DNA from: G963676095 sp963676095
Lineage (GTDB): Bacteria; Bacteroidota; Bacteroidia; Bacteroidales; Prolixibacteraceae
Length of the DNA stretch: 64,000 nucleotides
Assembly (NCBI GenBank): GCA_963676095.1
Contig: OY781040.1
Coordinates: 7,440,001 to 7,504,000 of the forward strand
Direction: 5' to 3'
Of this stretch, positions 43,999 to 53,203 are shown piece after piece (the first letter of the stretch is position 1; every line of letters begins with the position of its first letter). The position numbers and the translations under genes are program-made. The notes under the pieces are model-generated. The model ran no database searches. It worked only from the letters and a program-made list of their open reading frames with translations, and was not told where the DNA came from.

Positions 43999-45261
43999 TT
44001 ATTTAAACATACTGATGAATAAGGCTATATTTAAAAGTGTAACAATTCCACCTAAGGCATAAAGCAATATTTTGGAAAATCTGGAATTCCTGTATTTTCC
44101 CATGACTTTTTCTGAAGAAGTCAGATATACCTGCATAAATATTGTAAATGGCAACTGAATGCTCAAGCACATTTGAGAGATAATAAGCCCGTTAAACGGA
44201 TTCGAAATTAAGAGGATAATTACGAACGCAAGCATCAGCGATATTAAAACGCCCAATCTGGAATGATTGTCCCTTATATCATAGGGCTCTTTAAACATTC
44301 CTGCAAATATTGTACCTGCTGCCATGCCCGAAGTTATGGTTGAAGAAATGCCTGAAAAAAGGAGTGCAACAGCAAAAACCAGGGCAGCATGACTGCCCAG
44401 CAAGGGTGCCAATAAGGATTCTGCCTGTTCCAGTTCAGTAACAGGTGTTTTTGTCCTAAAAAAAGTTGCCGCAGCTAAAATTATCATGGCACTGTTAATC
44501 GCCCAACCGATAATCATCGAAATAAGCGTATCAAAATATTCGTACCTCAATTGCCTTTTTATTATTTTTTCATCCTTAAGGTTCCATTGCCTGCTCTGAA
44601 TGATTTCCGAATGAAGAAAAAGATTATGGGGCATTACCACTGCACCTAAAACACTCATTATGACAATCATGGCCCCGGAAGGGAAAGACGGGGTAACCCA
44701 GCCTTTTATGGCCGCATTCCAATCGACATTTACTAAAGAAAGTTCATATAAAAAGGATAAACCAATCACTGAAACAAAAGCAATAATCCATTTTTCGATC
44801 ATTTTATATGAATTTGTAAACAGCATGATCACCACAAAAATGGTAACTAAAAGGGCTCCGGCCCTTACAGGAATTTGAAACAACATATTCAGGGCAATGG
44901 CCCCTCCTAAAATTTCAGCCAGGGAAGTCGATATTGAAGCCAGCATAGCAGATGACAGCAGCCACCTCGCATATCGCCTCTTAACATAAATTGCTGCAGC
45001 TTCTGAAAGACAAAGGCCTGTCGCGATACCAAGGTGGGCTACATTATGCTGCAATAAAATCAACATTATCGTAGAGAGGGTAACCATCCACAAAAGGACA
45101 TAACCGTAATCGGCACCGGCAGCCAGATTGGACGCCCAATTACCCGGATCGATAAACCCGACCGTCACCAATAGTCCGGGACCAATAAATTTCAATATTT
45201 CCAGTCCCCCAAATCTGGCTTTATAACCTTTATTATCAATATTCTTTAATAGCTTAAACAT
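43999..45261 (-). CDS. mntH: Nramp family divalent metal transporter
   Basis: A 420-aa protein with about eleven membrane helices. The metal-binding residues of helix 1 are in VGFIDPGNWASNLAAG (DPGN) and those of helix 6 in LGAVVMPHNLFLHSEIIQSRQ (MPH), so the canonical Asp, Asn and Met ligands for Mn2+/Fe2+ are present. The conserved loop FSGISSTITSGMAAGTIFAGM is also there. It imports transition metals driven by protons. It is a single gene; no Fur or MntR box was recognised in the upstream gap. Confidence 0.92.
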   Translation of the reverse strand: MFKLLKNIDNKGYKARFGGLEILKFIGPGLLVTVGFIDPGNWASNLAAGADYGYVLLWMVTLSTIMLILLQHNVAHLGIATGLCLSEAAAIYVKRRYARWLLSSAMLASISTSLAEILGGAIALNMLFQIPVRAGALLVTIFVVIMLFTNSYKMIEKWIIAFVSVIGLSFLYELSLVNVDWNAAIKGWVTPSFPSGAMIVIMSVLGAVVMPHNLFLHSEIIQSRQWNLKDEKIIKRQLRYEYFDTLISMIIGWAINSAMIILAAATFFRTKTPVTELEQAESLLAPLLGSHAALVFAVALLFSGISSTITSGMAAGTIFAGMFKEPYDIRDNHSRLGVLISLMLAFVIILLISNPFNGLIISQMCLSIQLPFTIFMQVYLTSSEKVMGKYRNSRFSKILLYALGGIVTLLNIALFISMFK

Positions 45262-45706
45262 TCTATATTTATTTAACGCCTTGTAACCTTATTTTAATAA
45301 CGGGTAAATTAGATAACCTACCCGGCAATTTTTGCCCCTAAATGTAATAAATATAAACGAACGGTTAGCTCTGCTGTAAACCAAACACAGACTAGTGTTA
45401 TACTGTTATTATTTTTTCTCCGCTCTTTATGTATTCAGTTAATGGTTGTCCCATATACCGAACCGCATAATAATTTTTGCTGTACCCGGGATGTATTTTC
45501 GGTTCAGAAACAATGGTCGCGTTAATCTTTCTGCAAATTACAACACTCAAATAAATTTCATACAAGACTTAAACAGAAAATCAATCTAAATTTGAGGAGA
45601 CAGGCAAAAAACATGTTTCGAATACGTAGCAGGGAAATCGAGAACATCCTCTCTTCAAACTATATCTGGTCTTTGCGCCCTGTAAACCTGAACGTTTCCG
45701 AAAATC
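45262..45706. other. intergenic, nothing identified
   Basis: This 445-bp AT-rich stretch lies between divergent transcription units and must hold promoters for both, but no clean TAnnTTTG element with proper spacing stood out. Confidence 0.4.
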
Positions 45707-45835
45707 ATGCTCAAAAAAAATTTTTATTCTTTTCACCCTCTGACAAAAAAATGTGTCTTTCAGAACAGAGACTTCACTCAAATTACAGATTACGGCGAAG
45801 ACAAAACGTTCAACGATCTATATAACAACAATTAA
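45707..45835 (+). CDS. small open frame upstream of beta-propeller genes
   Basis: A 42-codon frame (MLKKNFYSFHPL... ending in TDYGEDKTFNDLYNNN) with coding-like composition ends 53 bp before the first beta-propeller gene. In Bacteroidota, such propeller genes are often preceded by genes for small peptides. I see no NVEALT motif or signal peptide here. It may be real, a remnant or chance. Confidence 0.3.
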   Translation: MLKKNFYSFHPLTKKCVFQNRDFTQITDYGEDKTFNDLYNNN

Positions 45836-45888
45836 AAAAAGCATAATGAGTTATCCGGCAATACAGCTGAAAAACAATTATTTTAGAA

Positions 45889-47103
45889 ATGAAGACAAAT
45901 TCTATTTTAAGCGTTACATGCCTTTTTTATGGCGTGTTTCTGTTTGCTTGTTCAACTGGTACCAAAGCAGACAAGGATCATGGAATTAAAGCTATCCGGG
46001 AAATCCAAACAATTAAAGTTAGTACCCTCGGTAATGATTCAACAATCTGCTTATCCGATTTTTTGAAGGACGTAAAGATTGTCCCTCTTGAGTTTACAAA
46101 AGAATGTATGCTTGGAGATATTAAAAAGGTGGTGATGTATGATAGTTGCTTCTATGTTCAGGATGAGCAAAATACTGCCGGTATTTTTAAATTCGATAAA
46201 AATGGTCAGTTTATCCGAAGAATTGGCATTCAAGGCAATGGCCCCCGCGAGCATTCTGATCTTACAGACTTTTCTGTCAATCAACAGGCAAAGCGCCTTT
46301 ACCTATATGACAACGCAAAACAACGGATCAATGAATTCAATTTAGACGGTCAGTATCTGAAGGAAATTCAGGTCGGGCATTCGGCTGAAAACTTCGAATA
46401 TCGCGATAGCTTAATTTATTTGTACCGGTTTAGTCCGGCGCTTTACGAAGACCATGACCTGATCATCAAAAATATGGAAGGAAAAACAATTGCCCGCTAT
46501 TTTAAAAGCGATCCCCTCAACTTTGGCAAATATAAAAAGGTTTTTTCCTTAAGCAATAATTGTTTATTCGTTTCTCCGGTGTATAGCGATACGGTCTATT
46601 CGCTGATAAAAGATTCACTTTATTACTCCTATCTTATTGACATTGGAAAATATAAGATCAGGCAAGATGATATGAAACGCATTTTAAGAAATCAGGTAAA
46701 TACAGTCCGGGTTCTTGTCGCAAATAACTATGCAACCCCTGTCCACGGATTCTTCAAAGTAAAGGATCTGGTCTTTTTCTCCAATACCCTTAAAATTATT
46801 CAAAATTATTCTTTCTGTAATATTAAAACGAAACGAATTGTTACGTCCTGCTCACTTCTTGATGACATTTCCTATCTGTATTTCTGCGAACCAATTTCCC
46901 AAACGGATAATGCCTTGATTGGCGCATATTCACCAACCGCACTGGACCATAATATAGAAATAATAAGAGGATATCTTAAGACAAGAAGATTTAAACAGTT
47001 ATCGACCAAGAAGGGGGAACAACTGATCTCAAAACTAATGTCTTTCAAAAAAAACGGAATTGCCCGTACGAATCCGCTATTGATTATATATGATGTTAAA
47101 TAA
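45889..47103 (+). CDS. six-bladed beta-propeller lipoprotein
   Basis: A 404-aa protein with a lipobox (YGVFLFACSTG, Cys near residue 21) and a six-bladed beta-propeller of the kind common in gut Bacteroidota. Blade segments include GIFKFDKNGQFIRRIGIQGNGPREHSDL, RLYLYDNAKQRINEFNLDGQYLKEI and LIDIGKYKIRQDDM. Function is unknown; the family is thought to be surface or periplasmic. Its end overlaps the start of a paralogue by 14 bp. Confidence 0.82.
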   Translation: MKTNSILSVTCLFYGVFLFACSTGTKADKDHGIKAIREIQTIKVSTLGNDSTICLSDFLKDVKIVPLEFTKECMLGDIKKVVMYDSCFYVQDEQNTAGIFKFDKNGQFIRRIGIQGNGPREHSDLTDFSVNQQAKRLYLYDNAKQRINEFNLDGQYLKEIQVGHSAENFEYRDSLIYLYRFSPALYEDHDLIIKNMEGKTIARYFKSDPLNFGKYKKVFSLSNNCLFVSPVYSDTVYSLIKDSLYYSYLIDIGKYKIRQDDMKRILRNQVNTVRVLVANNYATPVHGFFKVKDLVFFSNTLKIIQNYSFCNIKTKRIVTSCSLLDDISYLYFCEPISQTDNALIGAYSPTALDHNIEIIRGYLKTRRFKQLSTKKGEQLISKLMSFKKNGIARTNPLLIIYDVK

Positions 47104-48301
47104 AAATATTTTCAAAAAACTCAGTATGTATCCGATTCTGTCCCTTATTATAATGACCGCATTTAACGACATCTTTATCAACAAATTAAAAACTTTAAAA
47201 CAGATCATTTCAGATAGTAATGCTGCCATTTTAATACTACTTGGGCTGACTTTATGGAACTGTAGTGATTATCCAAAAGTGTCAATAGGATCAGCACCGG
47301 ATGTAATTCAGGTAAATCCTGAGCAATTTAAGACCAAATCCATTTCAGAAATCTTTCATGACATCCGTTACATTAAGCTGGAAACAAACAAAGAATCAAT
47401 ATTCAGTAATATCGGAAAGCTTATTATATATAAAAACAATATCTATATACTTGATAAAAAGGCCATGAAAAATATCTATGTCTTTGACATGGATGGCAAA
47501 TTTTTGTACCGGATACTAGAAAACGGCAGGGGTCCCGGTGAATTAGCCGAACCTGTCGATTTTAATATTAAAGACGATCATATATATGTGCTTGACCGGT
47601 TACTAAAAAAAATAGTTGTTTATAACCTGTCAGGCGATCTAGTCGAAGAAAAAAAAATTAATGCACGATTCTTAAATTTTGAATTGCTTAATGACGGGAA
47701 TGTGCTTGCGTTAAATGAGGTAAACGGAAACAATATAAAAGACAGCAAGTTGGTACTTCTTTCTTTTGATATGAACAAAATATTGAATCGATTTTTTATT
47801 GATCAAAATACTCAAGACGGGAACCTAAAATTCGATAACGTTTTTTTTACTTGTGGCGATAGCATTCTTTACTGGCAAATCTTTGATAACAGTATATATG
47901 CTTTCTATGATAGAAAGATCCATAAACAATACGAAATAAATTTTGGCAAATACAACATCGGATCAAATCTGTTGAAGTTACCATTGGAAGCCAGGTTAAC
48001 CAGGTTGAATCGAGATAAGGAACAATATGCCGGATTAATAGATAATGTCATCGATGGCATTGACAGGCTATATTTTTCTTTTCTTCATAATGATAAAACC
48101 TACAATGTTTTCTACAATAAAAACTCAAAGAAGACGGATACGTTCTTACTGACAGATAAAGAGAAGAACATTGAAATCAAAAAAATATTTACAAAGACAG
48201 ACAACTTTTATGTATCTGTTGTGTATCCTCTGGATCTTGGAAAAGAAAATAAACTATTAAATGAAATAGATAATCCGATGCTCATTTTATGCAAATTATG
48301 A
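47090..48301 (+). CDS. second six-bladed beta-propeller lipoprotein
   Basis: A 403-aa paralogue of the preceding protein. Shared blade features are NIYVFDMDGKFLYRILENGRGPGELAEPVDF, IYVLDRLLKKIVVYNLSGDLV and YEINFGKYNIGSNLL. The N-terminus is long: a hydrophobic stretch with lipobox-like LGLTLWNCSD has its Cys near residue 57, so the true start may lie further in, for instance at the ATG at 47150. The 14-bp overlap with the gene before suggests coupled translation and a paired role. Confidence 0.8.
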   Translation: MMLNKNIFKKLSMYPILSLIIMTAFNDIFINKLKTLKQIISDSNAAILILLGLTLWNCSDYPKVSIGSAPDVIQVNPEQFKTKSISEIFHDIRYIKLETNKESIFSNIGKLIIYKNNIYILDKKAMKNIYVFDMDGKFLYRILENGRGPGELAEPVDFNIKDDHIYVLDRLLKKIVVYNLSGDLVEEKKINARFLNFELLNDGNVLALNEVNGNNIKDSKLVLLSFDMNKILNRFFIDQNTQDGNLKFDNVFFTCGDSILYWQIFDNSIYAFYDRKIHKQYEINFGKYNIGSNLLKLPLEARLTRLNRDKEQYAGLIDNVIDGIDRLYFSFLHNDKTYNVFYNKNSKKTDTFLLTDKEKNIEIKKIFTKTDNFYVSVVYPLDLGKENKLLNEIDNPMLILCKL

Positions 48302-48352
48302 TGACAAATAAATTTTATCGAATAAGTTAGATAATAACAGGATAGACAATCC

Positions 48353-48576
48353 CGTAATCCGACAGGACTCTGTCGCAAATGCCGGATAGATGCTTTCTCC
48401 TGGTAAGATTTCTTCGGAAAAACCGGATCAGAGGATCTTTTTAAATCCGGGAAACGCAGAACTGAGCGGTACGCAGGCCGTCAAAACGCCCGGCAGAGAG
48501 TCCGTTTTGACAAGATTTTTGCTTCCTTTTCATCGACTGGAAAAGGAAAAGCCTGTCCGGCTTGAGGACAGAAATT
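48353..48576 (+). repeat. left copy of a dispersed repeat, inverted relative to 59788-59945
   Basis: The 121-bp segment 48456-48576 closely matches the reverse complement of 59788-59908. It includes GCCGTCAAAACGCCCGGC and TTGCTTCCTTTTCATCGA. Homology resumes at 48353-48385 (GTAATCCGACAGGACTCTG), so this copy carries about 70 bp of extra sequence at 48386-48455. It has no intact gene and the 222 bp that follow (48577-48798) hold nothing else I can name. Both copies conserve an open frame of the type AVKTPG...VLTRFLLPFHRLEKE, but it looks like repeat sequence, not a gene. Confidence 0.75.
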
Positions 48577-48798
48577 ACAAAAAACATTGTTGTTCGTACT
48601 CTAAACAGTCCGTATCCGGTAAGCGGAACCAGATGGACAAAATTAGAAACGCCTCAGGAATGCCGGTTAAACGATTATTATGTCTGGCAGGCAATGATCA
48701 ATTTATCTTTTTCTCCTCCTGTTCTTCCATTTAATCCGTCAACACCGCGTCTATCTGTCTACGCGGAGGGCAGGCAAACGCTTAATTGATGCGGACCG

Positions 48799-49434
48799 TT
48801 ATTTTATCAGTCTCTTCAAATTTATTTTTGTCTTTTCCAAGTCATCACAACTCAAAACGGGAATAAGCCGGTTTATCTGCTCAACCGGTAAATTCCACCA
48901 TTTAACTTCGAGAAGTAATGAAACTAATTCGCTGTCAAATCTTTTTCTGATCAATCGTGCCGGATTTCCTGCTACGATGGAATATGCTTCAATGTCACTT
49001 CCGACAACACTATTCGCTCCGATTATAACTCCGTCCCCAATATGTACGCCAGGTAAAATGGTTGCATTTTGTCCTATCCAAACATCATTTCCTATTATAG
49101 TATCTCCTTTTACCGGCATTTTTTCAATTGAAGGGACAGCCTGTTCCCATCCTTCAAAAATATAAAAGGGAAATGTTGAAGCTGCATTCATCTGATGATT
49201 GGCTCCATTCATAATAAATTCGACACCAGCAGCAATCTGGCAAAACTTTCCTATTATTAGTTTATCTCCATAAAAGTCATAATGGTGTGTGACATGCTTT
49301 TCAAAATCCACATCACTGAAATAAGTAAAATCTCCAACCAGAATATTTTTTGATTTAATAGTTGGCTTCACATAAGTCACCGTCTTTATATTGGGAACAG
49401 GAAAAATTGTATCCGGATCTGGTCTTCGTTTCAT
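48799..49434 (-). CDS. Vat-type xenobiotic acetyltransferase (left-handed beta-helix)
   Basis: A 211-aa hexapeptide-repeat acetyltransferase. It follows streptogramin A (Vat) and CatB-type enzymes: RPDPDTIFPVPNIKTV, KLIIGKFCQIAAGVEFIMNGANHQM with the catalytic His, GDTIIGNDVWIGQNATILPGVHIGDGVIIGANSVV and IVAGNPARLIRKRF. The family acetylates streptogramin A or chloramphenicol with acetyl-CoA. The actual substrate here cannot be told from sequence. An ATG 21 codons upstream (49497) is a possible alternative start. It lies at the edge of the mobile-element region. Confidence 0.85.
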   Translation of the reverse strand: MKRRPDPDTIFPVPNIKTVTYVKPTIKSKNILVGDFTYFSDVDFEKHVTHHYDFYGDKLIIGKFCQIAAGVEFIMNGANHQMNAASTFPFYIFEGWEQAVPSIEKMPVKGDTIIGNDVWIGQNATILPGVHIGDGVIIGANSVVGSDIEAYSIVAGNPARLIRKRFDSELVSLLLEVKWWNLPVEQINRLIPVLSCDDLEKTKINLKRLIK

Positions 49435-49590
49435 ATCTACTGCCTGATTTTTTGTCTTTGTTCTAATTACCGCCCAACTTTTCGGTATTTTATCCATCGT
49501 TTGAGCATGCTGCTAAATTAGCAATAATATTCCCCGTCTACTCTCATCGGTTTAAATATTGGTAAATGACGCAACAACAACGATTTTAAT

Positions 49591-49974
49591 CTATTCCACA
49601 TGGCGAACTAAAATAAATGGTTCACTATTTTTTCTTCTTTCATAATAGTCAAGCAACGATTTTTTTAATGTCCCGTCTTCGATCAACATTTTCCGAAGTT
49701 CATCCTGATATCTGACACATAAACCTTTAACGTTTTCTTTCTCTTTAGGATAATCGTCAGTAGCCCGTTCGCTTAATTCATCCATAATTTGAGAATGTGC
49801 TTCCATCATTGCTTTATTTCTCAATGCTTCCTGACAAAATCCGGGAATGAGTAAGTTAACTTTATTTTCAATTGAGTACGAATATGGATTGACCCCGCAG
49901 ACAAAATGGTAGCCAAATCCTCTGGCTGAATCGTAGCTAACAATATCGAACTGAATTAAAGCAATATGAATCAA
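49591..49974 (-). CDS. hypothetical protein
   Basis: A 127-aa protein of unknown family, with a charged helical C-terminal half (KENVKGLCVRYQDELRKMLIEDGTLKKSLLDYYERRK). No motif or signal was recognised. Codon use looks like the neighbours. It could be a full small protein or a fragment. Confidence 0.5.
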   Translation of the reverse strand: MIHIALIQFDIVSYDSARGFGYHFVCGVNPYSYSIENKVNLLIPGFCQEALRNKAMMEAHSQIMDELSERATDDYPKEKENVKGLCVRYQDELRKMLIEDGTLKKSLLDYYERRKNSEPFILVRHVE

Positions 49975-50130
49975 CGTGTCGATTGAGAGATTTAATTTAC
50001 CGGTTCCTGTAAGTTGTAAACTATTTTTATTTTCCGGTTAGGTCAAAGTCTTAAATAACATCACTGGCCGTTGATAATGCATTCAATCCAACAATCTCTT
50101 TGGGAAACCGCTGAGACCGGCCAATAAGGC

Positions 50131-50535
50131 TCAAACATTGATAAAGCTCAGATTATAAACGACTTTTTCTTCGAATCCATCCCTTGATACAGTCACATGA
50201 TAGATCTGCTGTTCTGATTCTTCCTGCGTAATTTCCACCGAAACATCTGCATATTTGCTTTTAACATTTATAACAGGGGCATTTTTATCTTTGCTCACGG
50301 CCACCAGATCGTACTCATTTGTTGATGAGCCGTTCGTATAGCCTACAATTAAAACATTATCATTTTCTTTTGCACCAGAGGGGAATCCGCCTGGATCAAG
50401 AACAAAAGTTTCATCATTAATAATAAACTGCTCCAGTCCCAATACTGAAAAGTCATACACAACATTAGCCTCATCATTTTTACAACTGGTAAACGCGATT
50501 AGCAAAACGGACAAAAAAAGGTTAATTATTTTCAT
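50131..50535 (-). CDS. small lipoprotein of unknown function
   Basis: A 134-aa protein with a clear lipoprotein signal (FLSVLLIAFTSCKND, Cys near residue 18) and an acidic beta-rich body (TFVLDPGGFPSGAKENDNVLIVGY, and a C-terminal VSRDGFEEKVVYNLSFINV). No family recognised. Confidence 0.7.
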   Translation of the reverse strand: MKIINLFLSVLLIAFTSCKNDEANVVYDFSVLGLEQFIINDETFVLDPGGFPSGAKENDNVLIVGYTNGSSTNEYDLVAVSKDKNAPVINVKSKYADVSVEITQEESEQQIYHVTVSRDGFEEKVVYNLSFINV

Positions 50536-50676
50536 AGCTTCTATTTTTCGATATATGTATCCGTCTCCTTCTGTTCGTAACAGCTATGACAAAAATTTTC
50601 AGATCACCTCTGTTCCAATCCGGCCGGATTAAATCCGTTTTAGCATGTTATCCACCCAATGTTGCTCCGTCTTTTC

Positions 50677-50823
50677 TTATTTCGTGTTAAGGTTATCTTC
50701 TATCTTTTTTAATCTCTCATCGATTGATTCCAATCCTTTAATCAACTCATTGAATCCCCTTTTTAAAATGTACGCTATCCCTCCTCCAAATATTAATATA
50801 GCTATGAAAATAAATAATTCCAT
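50677..50823 (-). CDS. small single-span membrane protein
   Basis: A 48-aa frame with a hydrophobic helix (LFIFIAILIFGGGIAYIL) and a charged heptad-like tail (NELIKGLESIDERLKKIEDNLN) that should form a coiled coil. Composition and phase are those of a real small protein. Orientation would put the coiled coil in the cytoplasm. Function is unknown. Confidence 0.55.
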   Translation of the reverse strand: MELFIFIAILIFGGGIAYILKRGFNELIKGLESIDERLKKIEDNLNTK

Positions 50824-50863
50824 ATCAATTCAGTTTATCATTTAGTATCATATTATTTACATA

Positions 50864-51145
50864 TCATTTATGTTTTTCATCACCCTGGACTTTCACTGTA
50901 AAAGCCAACACGGTTGTCTTATCAACCAAAGATATCTGATATTTTGCGATTTCACGTATCTTTTTTTATAAATCCGGGTCATCAGAATTTTTAATGTTTT
51001 GATCATTTATCTGATTATCTGCCGGACGAACGGCATAGACGATCAGGTATGGAACGAGACCCTGTCCCGAATTTGTTATTATCCAATATTGAAGGATTGT
51101 TGACAATGCATTCTGTAATTTCAGATGTTGATGCTTACGGCCTAT
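50864..51145 (-). pseudogene. possible decayed coding remnant
   Basis: One minus-strand frame is open with coding-like composition for about 58 codons (ending NIKNSDDPDL), reaches TAA after a poly-A stretch, and then stays in the same frame for 33 more codons (ending KVQGDEKHK) to TGA at 50866-50864. No start codon or family is recognisable. It may be a degraded gene of the mobile region. Confidence 0.3.
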
Positions 51146-51280
51146 TTATTTCGATTAATGACATCTCAATGTTCCAGGCTTCCATCTGTCCAACGTGGCG
51201 ATGGCTCCGTTTCCACGCGACTGTTTGTTATTGTTTCGCTTTAAATTTAAGTAGTCTCCAGTACCATGTTTTTTCTACAT

Positions 51281-51688
51281 TTATTTCAAATAGCCGTTTT
51301 CAATTGCATATCTAACCAGTGCTTTCGTATTCGCGACACCCAGTTTATCAATTAAGTTACGCCGATGGGTTTCTACCGTACTCGGCGCAATATATAATTC
51401 AGTTGCAATTTGGGGCGTAGTATATCCCTGGGCTATTAATTTCAAGACCTCTGTTTCCCGGTGCGTTAACCGGATCTTTTCGTCGCTTAGGTTTTTCCTG
51501 GGTTTTTTTATGTCGGCGATGAGTGTTTTGACAACGGCATCTCCAAAATAGTCATCGCCTGCCGCTATTCGTCTGATGGCATTGACTAATTCCTCTTTTC
51601 CTTTATTCTTCAGAATATACCCCGAAGTGCGCAGTTCCCCGGCATACAGATCAATCACTTTTTCCGCGTCGGCCTGATGTGTTACCAT
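51281..51688 (-). pseudogene. NarL/FixJ-type response regulator, N-terminally truncated
   Basis: The 135 codons encode the end of a receiver domain (SGYILKNKGKEELVNAIRRIAAGDDYFGD) and a complete LuxR-type helix-turn-helix (LTHRETEVLKLIAQGYTTPQIATELYIAPSTVETHRRNLIDKLG). The phospho-acceptor Asp and roughly the first 65-70 residues are missing. The break coincides with the end of an IS21-family remnant that begins at about 51690. The stump may still bind DNA if translated but cannot be controlled by phosphorylation. Confidence 0.8.
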
Positions 51689-51689
51689 C

Positions 51690-51973
51690 TGACGGGAAAA
51701 AACGGAACCACGCTTTTGTGATCCCCGTCTAATGGGTCATTGGCGGGATTGTTTTTTGTGTATTTGCGATACTGATTTTTGATTTCGTTTTTGGATTTCT
51801 CACAGAGATGGTTATCATCGGGCCATGTGAGCCAAAGGGAAGCCTCTTGCCTGTTTTTAAACGGGTTCGATGCCCGTTTAAAAACAAAAAAGACGCCGGA
51901 CATGTGACTGCCGGCGCCTGCGGCTGACCATCGGTTTAACGTTTCACCCTCGGTCGCCTCTTGCCAAAGTCGG
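51690..51973 (-). mobile_element. IS21-family remnant, terminal non-coding part
   Basis: From TGACGGG at 51690 the sequence is non-coding and leads into an IstB fragment on the same strand. It contains a hairpin TTTTTAAACGGG/CCCGTTTAAAAA at 51853-51883, probably the transposon's transcription terminator. The start at 51690 abuts the truncated response regulator and likely marks the element's end. Confidence 0.55.
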
Positions 51974-52190
51974 TCAGATGGTATCTTTCGGGGCTTGTTC
52001 ATATTTTTGCTGGAGCAGTTCGCCTTCATGCTTACGGTAGCTTGGTCCGTTCACCTCCACGCGGATGGAGTGATGGAAGATCCGGTCCAGGATGGCCGAT
52101 GTGGAGATCGGGTCACCCAGGTAATCTGCCCAGTCTGCTTCTTCCACGTTGGTGGTAAAGATCAGGGATTTTTCCCTGTTGTAAACCCAT
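51974..52190 (-). pseudogene. istB fragment (C-terminal third)
   Basis: Residues REKSLIFTTNVEEADWADYLGDP and TSAILDRIFHHSIRVEVNGPSYR match the C-terminus of IS21-family IstB ATPases. The Walker A and B parts are missing; beyond about 52186 the sequence switches to a group II intron reverse transcriptase on the opposite strand. istA is absent. Confidence 0.8.
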
Positions 52191-52777
52191 TCTGGGGGTG
52201 GAAATACCCAAAAGCAACGGAAAATTCCGTTTATTAGGCGTGCCCACGGCAACCGATCGCCTGTTGCAACAAGCCGTAGGCCAGGTTCTGGCCATCAAAT
52301 TCGAGATGGAATTTGAAGATTACAGCTATGGCTTCCGGCCAAATCGCAATGCACAGCAAGCGGTACTCAAAGCACAGGAATACATCAATTCGGGATACCA
52401 GCACATGGTTGATATTGATCCGAAAAGCTTCTTCGATGAAGTTGACCATTGTATCCTGTTGCAGTTGCTGTACCACAAGGTCAAATGTCCGCTCACCTTG
52501 CGCCTGATCCGCAAATGGCTGAGAGCGCCGATCCAAATCAACGGCAAACTGGTCAAAAGGCGGAAAGGGGTCCCGCAGGGATCCCCACTCAGTCCTTTGC
52601 TTTCCAATATCATGCTCAATGAGTTGGACAAGGAAATGGAGAGACAGGGACTTCGCTACGTCAGATACGCCGATGATTTTAGTGTGTACACCAAAAGCAG
52701 ATCGGAGGCCCGCAAGATCGGCAACAACTTGTTTCTATTTTTGAAAAACAAGTTGAAGTTACCGATCAACCGGGAGA

Positions 52778-52836
52778 GGGCCGACTGTAAAAAAATTGTC
52801 CGGTGGACAATTTTAAGGAGGAGCCAGGTTGAAGGG
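52778..52836 (+). repeat. 59-bp palindromic insertion element, copy 1
   Basis: Begins GGGCCGACTGTAAA and ends GAGCCAGGTTGAAGGG, with a 10-bp hairpin AAAATTGTCC-GGT-GGACAATTTT inside. It interrupts the reverse transcriptase frame and is about 86% identical to the copy at 53145. Confidence 0.75.
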
Positions 52837-53144
52837 ATGGAGTATCCGCCGGCCTGTGAACTTCAAGATACTGGGATATGGATTTGTACCCACGTATCAA
52901 AAAGGAGAAAAAGGCCAATACCAACTGGTTGCAAGCGACAAAAGCTGGAAGAACCTGAAACAAAAGCTGAAAACGATCACCCGCAAGACCACCCCAATGA
53001 GTTTCAATGAGCGCATTCAAAAGCTCAAAGAAATTACCCGGGGATGGCTCAACTATTTCCGAATGGCGAGCCTGCACGGCAAGCTAAAGGAAGTGGACGG
53101 ATGGCTCAGAAATCGGCTGCGGTATTGCATCTGGCATCACTGGA

Positions 53145-53203
53145 GGGCCGACCGTAAAGAAATGTTCCGGTGGAACATTTTAGGGAGGAGCCAGGTTGCA
53201 GGG
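53145..53203 (+). repeat. 59-bp palindromic insertion element, copy 2
   Basis: Begins GGGCCGACCGTAAA and ends GAGCCAGGTTGCAGGG, with the hairpin AAATGTTCC-GGT-GGAACATTT. Two stem positions differ from copy 1 in a compensating way. A third hairpin of the same kind (AAAATGTCC-GGT-GGACATTTT, 53429-53449) lies in the intron's domain V loop but its flanks differ. Confidence 0.75.

Noticed and set aside
45592..45825. 77-aa plus-strand frame upstream of the beta-propeller genes
   Set aside because: Composition is not coding-like, and it overlaps the more plausible 42-codon frame in another phase.
48390..48734. 114-aa plus-strand frame in the left 121-bp repeat
   Set aside because: The shared peptide is a by-product of the dispersed DNA repeat; frames differ outside the repeat and no start is conserved.
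51682..52029. 115-aa minus-strand frame over the IS21 end
   Set aside because: It is out of phase with IstB and covers the element's terminal hairpin; no homology recognised.
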